Shown here: positions 1-5,027 of the stretch, piece after piece
How positions within the stretch are numbered: the first letter of the stretch is position 1
Layout: every line of letters begins with the position of its first letter
DNA from: Rhodospirillaceae bacterium
GTDB taxonomy: Bacteria > Pseudomonadota > Alphaproteobacteria > SP197
DNA length: 5,027 bases
Assembly (NCBI GenBank): GCA_018700655.1
Contig: JABIUG010000419.1
Span: 1 to 5,027, forward strand
Direction: 5' to 3'
Notes under the pieces: model-generated
Seen by the model: only the letters and a program-made list of their open reading frames with translations
Databases searched by the model: none
What the model was told of the DNA's origin: nothing
Position numbers and translations under genes: made by a program

Positions 1-21
1 TAATCCTGCCGTAACTCCCGC

Positions 22-1632
22 TTACTTCGTCACGTTGCGGTAGAACACCAGGTCGAAGTTCGACCCGGAGACAAAGCCTTCAACGTTGGTCCGTCGTGCG
101 ATCTGTTCGTTCTGCTGGAACATGACGGCAAACGGCGAAACACGCTGATGCAGGCGCTGCAGCGCGTTGTAGAGACCTTCGCGAAGTTCGACATCGGACT
201 CGTTGCGTGCGGCAATCGCGAGCGCATTGATGCCGGGATCCTGCCAGCCGTTACGCCAGGCAAGAACACCCGTGAGCTGGGCTTCTTCGCTGTTGTCGGG
301 GTTGAGCGCGAAGCTGTCGGCATTCGAATGCGGATCGACATAGTCCGGCGACCAGCGGGCCAGGATCAGGCCATGGCGACGGGCACGATACTTCGGCCAA
401 AGTGCTGAACCATCCTGCGGAATGATCTCGGCCACGACACCGGCCTGGGCCAGGGTCTGCTGCATGGATTGTGCAATTTCCATGTAGGGCGAGGTGTTGA
501 GGGTATCGATCGTCATCTCGAATCCATCGGGATAACCGGCTTCGGCGAGCAGCGCCTTGGCCCGCTCGACATTGAGCGAGAACGGCTTGTCATCGGCCGA
601 GGCCCACAGACCCGACGGCCAGAACGACTGATGGATGATGAACTGACCCGCAAGGAAGCTGTCGGCCATGCCCTGATAATCGATCAGGTAACGCATCGCC
701 TGCTGGACCTTGGGCTGGCCCAGGATCTCGTTGGTCGTGTTCATCGCCATATAGACGAGCGATGCCTTGGGATAGAAATCGACCACGACATCGCTGTTGC
801 CGTCGAGACCGTTGATCTGGTCGGGCGTCAGCGTGCGTGCCATGTCGATATCACCCTGCTCCAGCAGCAACCGCTGGGCGGCAGGCTCGGGCAGATGGCG
901 CACGATGACCCGTGTCATGGCAGGTGCGCCATGGCGATAGTCGGGGTTGGACTGCAACACGACCGATTCGTTGGATTTCCACTCGACCAGGCTGTAGGCG
1001 CCCGAACCGGCGCTGTGGTTCTTCAGCCAGCCGTAACCCCAGTCGCCATCGACCTCATGTTCCATCACGACCTTCTCGTCGACCACCGAAGCGATACCGG
1101 CCGAAAGGGCGTTGAGCACCAGCGCGGGCGAGAAGTCTTCGGTGATGGTGAGCGTGAAGGTGTCGTCATCGACCGTGGTGATCAGATCGTCGACATTGTC
1201 AGCTGACCAGCCGAACTGGGTCAGGATGAAAGCCGGCGTCTTGTTGAGATGCACGGCGCGGCGCAGCGAATAAACCACGTCCTGGGCACGCACGGGATTG
1301 CCGGAATGGAAGGTCTGGCCCGGACGCATCTGGAAGGTGATGGTCTTGCCGTCCTCGGAGAACTCCCAGCTTTCGACGACACCGCCGACCAGCGTGGAAA
1401 GATCTTCGGGCTCGAACATCATGACGCGGTCATAGATGTTTGCGATGAACTCGCCTGCGGAAAGCTCGAACACCTCGGCCGGATCAAACGTGATGATATC
1501 GTCGATCCGCATGCCCTGGACGAGCATGTCGTCGGGCGTCGAGGCGGTGGCCGGTGCCGGCGCGTTGGCCGTGAACGCCACGCCCCCGGCCAGCGCCATC
1601 GCCAGCGCGGTTTTCTTCCAATTGAAAGTCAT
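22..1632 (-). CDS. ABC transporter substrate-binding protein, SBP family 5 (peptide/nickel type), complete
   Basis: A 536-residue periplasmic solute-binding protein that should capture a ligand, probably a peptide or similar small molecule, for an ABC importer. Residues 1-30 look like a Sec signal peptide: K6-K7, a hydrophobic stretch at 8-22, then an ATA motif at 28-30 as the likeliest signal peptidase I site. ANA at 22-24 is less likely because proline follows. There is no lipobox cysteine. Family 5 features are a conserved block at 98-122 (ITF.MRPG..FHSGNPV.A.DVVYSL), GSGAY at 209-213, NPDYRHGAPAM at 229-239, the Q(G)DID segment at 259-263, and a C-terminal W.PDY.DPHSNAD at 427-439. The length is normal for the family. 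The start is supported by the signal peptide and a GGGAG ribosome-binding site (complement of 1643-1647) about 10 bases upstream. Only 21 bases follow the stop, so linked permease genes would be off the left edge. Substrate cannot be read from sequence. Confidence 0.95.
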   Translation of the reverse strand: MTFNWKKTALAMALAGGVAFTANAPAPATASTPDDMLVQGMRIDDIITFDPAEVFELSAGEFIANIYDRVMMFEPEDLSTLVGGVVESWEFSEDGKTITFQMRPGQTFHSGNPVRAQDVVYSLRRAVHLNKTPAFILTQFGWSADNVDDLITTVDDDTFTLTITEDFSPALVLNALSAGIASVVDEKVVMEHEVDGDWGYGWLKNHSAGSGAYSLVEWKSNESVVLQSNPDYRHGAPAMTRVIVRHLPEPAAQRLLLEQGDIDMARTLTPDQINGLDGNSDVVVDFYPKASLVYMAMNTTNEILGQPKVQQAMRYLIDYQGMADSFLAGQFIIHQSFWPSGLWASADDKPFSLNVERAKALLAEAGYPDGFEMTIDTLNTSPYMEIAQSMQQTLAQAGVVAEIIPQDGSALWPKYRARRHGLILARWSPDYVDPHSNADSFALNPDNSEEAQLTGVLAWRNGWQDPGINALAIAARNESDVELREGLYNALQRLHQRVSPFAVMFQQNEQIARRTNVEGFVSGSNFDLVFYRNVTK

Positions 1633-1980
1633 GTCTGTTTCTCTCCCTGGTTGCGATCAGCCGGGCACGCCTGGTTGCCGCTACCTTGTTTTGTTAAACG
1701 CCCGACCGATGGATCAACCGGGATTTGCGCTCCCCCGGAACGCCACCGCCGTCTTCCATGTCTGGTTGCAGCGGTTGTTTGATCCTGTGCCCTTTGTTGG
1801 AACCCGTCAACGGGATCCGGCCCAGCATCTCCCCGTCATGGCCCGTTTGGCACCGTCACCCCTCGCCCCGGCGGGGAGAGAGCAACGAAGGCCCGGTGAG
1901 GCGCAGCCGAGCCCCGGCCGTAGTCGGGTGAGGGGGAACGGTGGCGCGGCGCACCCTGCCACCATCGACCCTCACCCCGG

Positions 1981-2004
1981 CCCTCTCCCGTTCCCGGGAG
2001 AGGG
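1981..2004. repeat. Inverted repeat (hairpin) in repeat copy 1
   Basis: CCCTCTCCCG at 1981-1990 pairs perfectly with CGGGAGAGGG at 1995-2004 around the loop TTCC. No T-run follows on either side, so it looks like a REP-style palindrome rather than a terminator. It is about 350 bases from the SBP start and 300 bases from the efflux gene start. Confidence 0.85.
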
Positions 2005-2155
2005 AGAAGGAGACGAGCGACGTGGCATGGTGATCCCTCGCCCCGGCGGGGAGAGGGCAACGCAGGCCCGGTGAGGCGCAGCCGAGCCCCGGCCGCAGTC
2101 GGGTGAGGGGGAACGACGGTGTGGCGCGCTCAGCCGCCATCGACCCTTACCCCAA

Positions 2156-2179
2156 CCCTCTCCCGATCCCGGGAGAGGG
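2156..2179. repeat. Inverted repeat (hairpin) in repeat copy 2
   Basis: The same 10-bp stem as in the first copy: CCCTCTCCCG at 2156-2165 and CGGGAGAGGG at 2170-2179. The loop is ATCC instead of TTCC. Both arms are unchanged between copies while the flanking and loop bases vary, which suggests the stem is the part under constraint or the part that was copied most recently. Confidence 0.85.
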
Positions 2180-2309
2180 AGAAGAGCGTCCCGGGAGAGG
2201 GGGAAGGCACAGCCTCTTGTTGCCAGCCCCGGCTGCTTGGCCGAAACTGGCGTTGCCGGTTCCCGGCGTGCTTCTAACCGTTGAGACCTCCATCCGTTAA
2301 GGACCCCCT

Positions 2310-3516
2310 GTGAAGCTTGAGACCGTGACCCATGTCCCGGCGGGGCCGCGGCGTGTTGAGCTTGTCATCATTCTTGGCCTGCTCACCGCCTTTGCCCCGC
2401 TTTCGATCGACATGTACCTGCCGGCCTTCCCGACGCTGACCCGTGCGCTCGCCACCGATGACGCCATGGTCCAGCTTTCGCTCGCCTCGTTTTTCATCAC
2501 CTTTGCTTCGGGCCAGGTGCTGTTTGGCCCGCTTTCGGACCGTTACGGTCGCCGCGCGCCGCTCTATGGCAGTCTCACGCTGTTTGCCGCAGCTTCGGTC
2601 GGCTGTGCGCTCGCTGACGACATCACCGCCCTGATCGGCTTTCGTTTCCTGCAGGGTTTCGGCGCTTGCGCCGGCGGGGTGATCGCGCGTGGCGTGGTCC
2701 GTGATCTGTTCGAGCGCAACGAGGCCGCGCGTATCTTCTCGGCCCTCATCCTGGTGATGGGTGCGGCCCCGATGTTTGCCCCGCTGCTAGGCGGCAAGCT
2801 GCTGATCTGGGCTGACTGGCGCGCGATCTTCTGGTGCCTCGCCGCAATCGGCATGGTCTGCCTGGCCGCGGTGATCTGGCGCATGCCCGAAACCCACAAG
2901 GCAGAACACATCCAGTCGCTCCACCTCGGGCGCATCGTGCGGACCTATTGCATGCTGCTGGGTGACATGCGCTTTCTGGCTTATGCCCTGATCGGCGGGC
3001 TCGCGCTGGGCGGCATGTTTGCCTATATCGCGGGCTCGCCCTTTGTCTTCATCGATATCTTCGGTATGGCGCCCGACGACTACGCCGTGATCTTCGGGCT
3101 CAATGCCTTTGGTTTGTCGCCCTGGCCCAGGTCAACGGCCGCCTGATCCCACGCTTCGGCCCGGCGCGCCTGCTCAGCATCGGCACCGCACTCTGCGCCG
3201 CAGGCAGCCTTGCCCTGGTGCTGGTCGCCGTGACGGGCTGGGGCGGCATCCCCGGCTTTGTCGCCCCGCTGGTGATCGCGATCTCCGCGCTTGGCCTGAT
3301 GCTGCCCAACACCTCGGCCATGGCGCTGGCCCACTTCCCCACCGTGGCGGGAAGCGCCTCGGCCCTGCTGGGCTGCATCCAGTTCACCTGCGCCGCCATC
3401 GCCGCCGCCCTGATGGGCGCCATCCAGACCGAAAGCACCGTGCCCGTGGCGCTGATGATCGCGGGCGGGGCGGTGCTGGCGGCTGGGGTCAGGTGGGGGT
3501 TGGCGCGGGTGAGTGA
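2310..3516 (+). pseudogene. Bcr/CflA-family MFS drug-efflux transporter, frameshifted
   Basis: An inner-membrane proton antiporter of the major facilitator superfamily; Bcr/CflA relatives export drugs such as bicyclomycin and chloramphenicol. Translation starts at GTG 2310, six bases after AAGGA (2299-2303). Family marks are SIDMYLPAFPTL (32-43), MFS motif A GPLSDRYGRR (73-82), and GFRFLQGFGACAGGVIARGVVRDLF (110-134). Helices 1-7 and the start of 8 read in one frame up to codon 269. That frame then gives out-of-family residues and stops at 3144-3146. From 3119 the next frame continues the family: ALAQVNGRLIPRFG, then helices 9-12 including LPNTSAMAL and AGSASALLGCIQFT. Restoring one T near 3117 gives FGLFALAQVNGR. 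The second frame stays open to 3760, giving about 483 residues, whereas the family is near 400. One further missing base near 3492-3514 would end it at TGA 3514-3516 as 402 residues, so I end the feature there. It is either a broken gene or a sequencing error. Confidence 0.85.
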
Positions 3517-3527
3517 ACGCTCCCACC

Positions 3528-3556
3528 TTGACACCCCGCCCCATCGCCCCTATCTC
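3528..3556 (+). promoter_or_regulatory. Probable sigma-70 promoter of the leuA leader
   Basis: TTGACA at 3528-3533 is a perfect -35 box. After exactly 17 bases comes TATCTC at 3551-3556, a weak -10 box matching 3 of 6 consensus bases. The expected start of transcription, 6-8 bases past the -10, falls at about 3563-3564, on or next to the ATG of the leucine-rich leader peptide. The position ahead of a leader peptide and leuA supports the call; no experiment does. Confidence 0.65.
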
Positions 3557-3563
3557 TCCGTCC

Positions 3564-3608
3564 ATGAACGCGACCGGGACATTGGCTCTAGGCCTAGCTC
3601 TAGTCTGA
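3564..3608 (+). CDS. Leucine-rich leader peptide of leuA (14 aa), attenuator type
   Basis: ATG to TGA encodes MNATGTLALGLALV. Leucine fills positions 7, 9, 11 and 13, and three of the four codons are CTA, with one TTG. CTA is not used for leucine anywhere in the 389 visible codons of leuA, so these would be slow codons that sharpen sensing of charged Leu-tRNA. The peptide lies between a promoter and leuA and is followed at once by a stable hairpin. This is the layout of ribosome-mediated attenuation known for leucine, isoleucine-valine and tryptophan operons of proteobacteria. No Shine-Dalgarno sequence precedes the ATG (TCTCCGTCC). The predicted +1 is at the ATG, so it is probably translated from a leaderless transcript, as is known for trpL of Sinorhizobium meliloti. 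It is not stable-protein coding; its role is regulatory. Confidence 0.75.
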   Translation: MNATGTLALGLALV

Positions 3609-3610
3609 TC

Positions 3611-3631
3611 GGCGCCTCGCAGAGAGGTGCC
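3611..3631 (+). promoter_or_regulatory. Hairpin immediately after the leader peptide stop
   Basis: GGCGCCTC (3611-3618) pairs with GAGGTGCC (3624-3631), eight pairs including one G-T, around the loop GCAGA. It starts two bases after the TGA of the leader peptide. A ribosome finishing the peptide would cover its left arm, while one stalled on the CTA codons would leave more of it exposed. It is followed by GGCTGCTTTGCC, not a real U-run, so I read it as a pause or antitermination element rather than the terminator. Confidence 0.6.
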
Positions 3632-3766
3632 GGCTGCTTTGCCGTGTCCCCTCATCAAGCGTTGTCGATCCCATGTTCCAGACCCTTCCATCCTCTTCTG
3701 CTTTGTTTGCCGTGGCACCCGTTGTCCGTTACGAACCCTATTGCTTTGACCGGCGACTAACGTGCG

Positions 3767-3797
3767 GGTCCGCCGCGCCGCCTGGCGCCAGCGGGCC
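3767..3797 (+). terminator. Candidate intrinsic terminator (attenuator) ahead of leuA
   Basis: The outer stem is GGTCCGC (3767-3773) with GCGGGCC (3791-3797), seven pairs with one T-G. The inner stem is GCGCC (3775-3779) with GGCGC (3784-3788). A small C/CA internal loop separates them, and the apical loop is GCCT. This gives 12 very GC-rich pairs, followed by GTTTGACG, a short and imperfect T-run. It lies 62 bases before the leuA ATG, the expected place for an attenuator terminator. The weak T-run is the main doubt. Confidence 0.5.
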
Positions 3798-3823
3798 GTT
3801 TGACGTCTGAGCCGATCAAAAGA

Positions 3824-3836
3824 GGCGCTGTGCGCC
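3824..3836 (+). promoter_or_regulatory. Small hairpin just upstream of the leuA ribosome-binding site
   Basis: GGCGC (3824-3828), loop TGT, GCGCC (3832-3836), followed by GATGTTTC. It ends eight bases before the GAAGGA ribosome-binding site (3845-3850). Its arms can also pair with those of the larger hairpin at 3767-3797. It could tune access to the ribosome-binding site or act as a weak second terminator; sequence alone does not decide. Confidence 0.35.
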
Positions 3837-3858
3837 GATGTTTCGAAGGAATTGCGTT

Positions 3859-5027
3859 ATGGCACGACCCCAATCCGTTACCCCCAAACCCATGCCCCAC
3901 AGCCGCTACCGCGCCTATGAGCCGGTCGCCCTGCCCGAGCGGACCTGGCCCGGCGCCGTGATCACGCAGGCGCCGATGTGGTGCAGTGTTGATCTGCGCG
4001 ACGGCAACCAGGCACTGATCGAGCCGATGGGGCCCGAGCGCAAGCGGCGCATGTTCACGACGCTGGTGGAGATGGGTTTCAAGGAGATCGAGATCGGTTT
4101 CCCGAGCGCATCCCAGACCGATTTTGATTTCGCCCGCGAGCTGATCACCCAGGAGATGATCCCCGAGGACGTCACCATCCAGGTGCTCACGCAGGCGCGC
4201 GAGCCGTTGATCCGGCGCACCTTCGAAGCCTGCGAGGGCGCGGACCGGGTGATCGTGCATCTCTACAACTCGACCTCGACGCTGCAGCGCCGCGTGGTGT
4301 TTGGTTCCGATCAGGAGGGGATCAAGACGATCGCGACCGACGGCGCCAAGCTGTGCCGTGAGCTGGCCGAAGCCCAGCCCGGACCGCGCTGGCGTTTCCA
4401 GTATTCGCCCGAAAGCTTCACCGGCACGGAGCTCGACTATGCGGTCGAGGTCTGCGAGGCGATCATGGATGTGTGGGAGCCCACGGCCGACAACCGCACG
4501 ATCTTCAACCTGCCCGCCACGGTCGAGATGTCGACGCCGAATGTTTATGCCGACCAGATCGAGTGGTTCCTGAAAAACATCAAAGACCGCGAGAAGATCA
4601 TCCTGTCGCTCCACCCCCATAACGACCGGGGCACCGGTGTCGCCGCGGCCGAGCTTGCGGTGATGGCAGGTGCGGACCGGATCGAAGGCACGCTGTTTGG
4701 CAATGGTGAGCGCACGGGTAATGTCGATCTCGTCACGCTGGGGCTCAACATGATGACCCAGGGGATCGACCCCAGGCTCGACTTCAGCGACATCAACAAC
4801 CTCATCAACGTTGCCGAACACTGCAACCGCCTGCCCGTTCATCCGCGCCACCCCTATGCCGGCGATCTTGTTTTCACGGCCTTTTCAGGTTCGCACCAGG
4901 ACGCGATCAACAAAGGCCTGAAGGCGCTGGAGCAGGCCAATTCCGATACCTGGGAAGTGCCGTATCTGCCCATGGACCCCAAGGATGTGGGGCGCTCTTA
5001 CGAGGCGATCATCCGGGTCAACAGCCA
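3859..5027 (+). CDS. leuA: 2-isopropylmalate synthase (long LeuA form), 3' end beyond window
   Basis: LeuA condenses acetyl-CoA with 2-oxoisovalerate to 2-isopropylmalate, the first committed step of leucine synthesis, in the cytoplasm. The start at 3859 follows GAAGGA (3845-3850) by eight bases. The visible 389 residues begin with SRYRAYEPVALPERTWP (15-31), the N-terminal signature of the long form, and cover the whole HMGL-like TIM barrel. Catalytic and metal-binding positions are intact: R47 and D48 in LRDGNQAL, H252 and H254 in LHPHNDRGTG, and N288 in GNGERTGN. They correspond, at a constant offset of 33, to R80, D81, H285, H287 and N321 of the Mycobacterium tuberculosis enzyme. Other conserved blocks are EIGFPSASQTDFDF and PYAGDLVFTAFSGSHQDAI. 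The family is about 550-560 residues, so the linker and C-terminal leucine-feedback domain are off the right edge. Regulation is probably by the leucine leader upstream as well as allosteric feedback. Confidence 0.97.
   Translation, partial: MARPQSVTPKPMPHSRYRAYEPVALPERTWPGAVITQAPMWCSVDLRDGNQALIEPMGPERKRRMFTTLVEMGFKEIEIGFPSASQTDFDFARELITQEMIPEDVTIQVLTQAREPLIRRTFEACEGADRVIVHLYNSTSTLQRRVVFGSDQEGIKTIATDGAKLCRELAEAQPGPRWRFQYSPESFTGTELDYAVEVCEAIMDVWEPTADNRTIFNLPATVEMSTPNVYADQIEWFLKNIKDREKIILSLHPHNDRGTGVAAAELAVMAGADRIEGTLFGNGERTGNVDLVTLGLNMMTQGIDPRLDFSDINNLINVAEHCNRLPVHPRHPYAGDLVFTAFSGSHQDAINKGLKALEQANSDTWEVPYLPMDPKDVGRSYEAIIRVNS

Larger units (their letters stand above)
1860..2208. repeat. Tandem pair of a 175-base intergenic repeat
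   Basis: Two direct copies with a strict 175-base period begin at 1860 and 2035. The first 81 bases (1860-1940 and 2035-2115) differ at only three positions. Alignment stays in register without indels through CATCGACC (1963 and 2138) and the hairpin (1981 and 2156), then fades after about 2008 and 2183. A third half-arm, CCCGGGAGAGGG, sits at 2190-2201. Internal elements are a CCCC/GGGG dyad at the left end, a GTGAGGCGCAGCCGAG core, and the CCCTCTCCCG hairpin. From general knowledge, short palindromic elements of this composition are scattered between genes in many GC-rich proteobacteria. No transposase or target-site duplication is visible. Confidence 0.9.
1633..2309. other. Divergent intergenic region between the SBP and efflux genes
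   Basis: This 677-base spacer separates two genes transcribed away from each other, so it should hold both promoters. Bases 1633-1859 show no gene, RNA or convincing promoter; a TTGATC/TAACAA pair reading leftward has only a 15-base spacer. Bases 1860-2208 are a tandem non-coding repeat, described separately. Bases 2209-2298 hold only a small GCCGG-TTC-CCGGC hairpin (2255-2267). Open frames exist on both strands here, but they run through the repeat, carry low-complexity Pro/Arg/Gly composition and match no family I know, so I treat the region as non-coding. Confidence 0.75.
3564..3858 (+). promoter_or_regulatory. leuA 5' leader RNA, candidate attenuator region
   Basis: About 295 bases lie between the predicted transcript start and leuA. 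In order they contain the leader peptide, a hairpin directly after its stop (3611-3631), a pyrimidine-rich stretch (3645-3700), a strong GC hairpin (3767-3797), a small hairpin (3824-3836) and the leuA ribosome-binding site. GGCGC and GCGCC arms recur (GGCGC at 3611, 3784 and 3824; GCGCC at 3775 and 3832), and GGTGCC (3626-3631) can pair with GGCACC (3714-3719). Mutually exclusive folds are therefore possible. Which fold is the antiterminator I cannot settle by eye. The length is larger than a compact one-peptide attenuator needs. Confidence 0.55.

Noticed and set aside
469..1206. Long plus-strand open frame opposite the SBP gene
   Set aside because: It is the antisense shadow of the SBP coding region in GC-rich DNA. 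The minus-strand product has a signal peptide and family motifs throughout, while this frame has none.
1660..1715. Leftward promoter for the SBP gene (TTGATC / TAACAA)
   Set aside because: The spacer is only 15 bases and both boxes are imperfect; not enough to annotate.
1436..2074. Plus-strand open frame running from the SBP gene into the repeat
   Set aside because: It starts inside the antisense of the SBP gene and continues into repeat DNA; its product is low-complexity Pro/Arg/Gly with no family resemblance.
1860..2208. CRISPR array
   Set aside because: There are only two long copies with a 175-base period and similar, not unique, intervening sequence; no short repeat-spacer pattern and no cas genes.
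2255..2267. Terminator hairpin GCCGG-TTC-CCGGC upstream of the efflux gene
   Set aside because: Five pairs and no T-run; common by chance in such GC-rich DNA.
3105..3122. Programmed ribosomal frameshift in the efflux gene
   Set aside because: There is no slippery heptamer such as A AAA AAG, no internal Shine-Dalgarno spacing pattern and no obvious stimulatory hairpin, and no family precedent. A mutation or sequencing error is simpler.
3757..4851. 364-codon minus-strand open frame opposite leuA
   Set aside because: The plus strand encodes LeuA with all catalytic residues. The antisense frame is His/Arg/Gly/Leu-rich, typical of a shadow, and has no recognisable domain.

Overview
This GC-rich window has dense coding and high G/C at third codon positions. 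Intergenic arrays carry the CTCTCCC...GGGAGAG palindrome. The long-form LeuA and the single leader peptide ahead of it fit an alphaproteobacterium; I cannot name the genus from sequence alone.

Layout: (1) On the minus strand, 22-1632 is a complete secreted substrate-binding protein of the peptide/nickel ABC transporter type (SBP family 5). Its permease and ATPase partners, if linked, would lie beyond the left edge. (2) 1633-2309 is a 677-base divergent intergenic region. It holds two tandem copies of a 175-base non-coding repeat, each with a 10-bp hairpin. (3) On the plus strand, from 2310, is a Bcr/CflA-type 12-helix drug-efflux transporter. One missing base near 3117 splits it, and a second missing base near 3492-3514 would explain its overlong tail. 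(4) 3528-3858 is a regulatory leader for leuA: a TTGACA-N17-TATCTC promoter, a 14-residue leucine-rich leader peptide that probably begins at the transcript's first base, and GC-rich hairpins of which one is a plausible intrinsic terminator. (5) From 3859 to the right edge is leuA, 2-isopropylmalate synthase, with its whole catalytic domain visible and its regulatory C-terminus cut off.

The genes do not form one pathway. The transporter and SBP look like independent neighbours. The leader and leuA form one unit: leucine supply would be sensed by translation of the leader peptide, three of whose four leucine codons are CTA, a codon absent from the visible leuA. I see no new multi-gene system, CRISPR array, tRNA, rRNA or insertion sequence. 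The most interesting element is the apparently leaderless leucine attenuator ahead of leuA.
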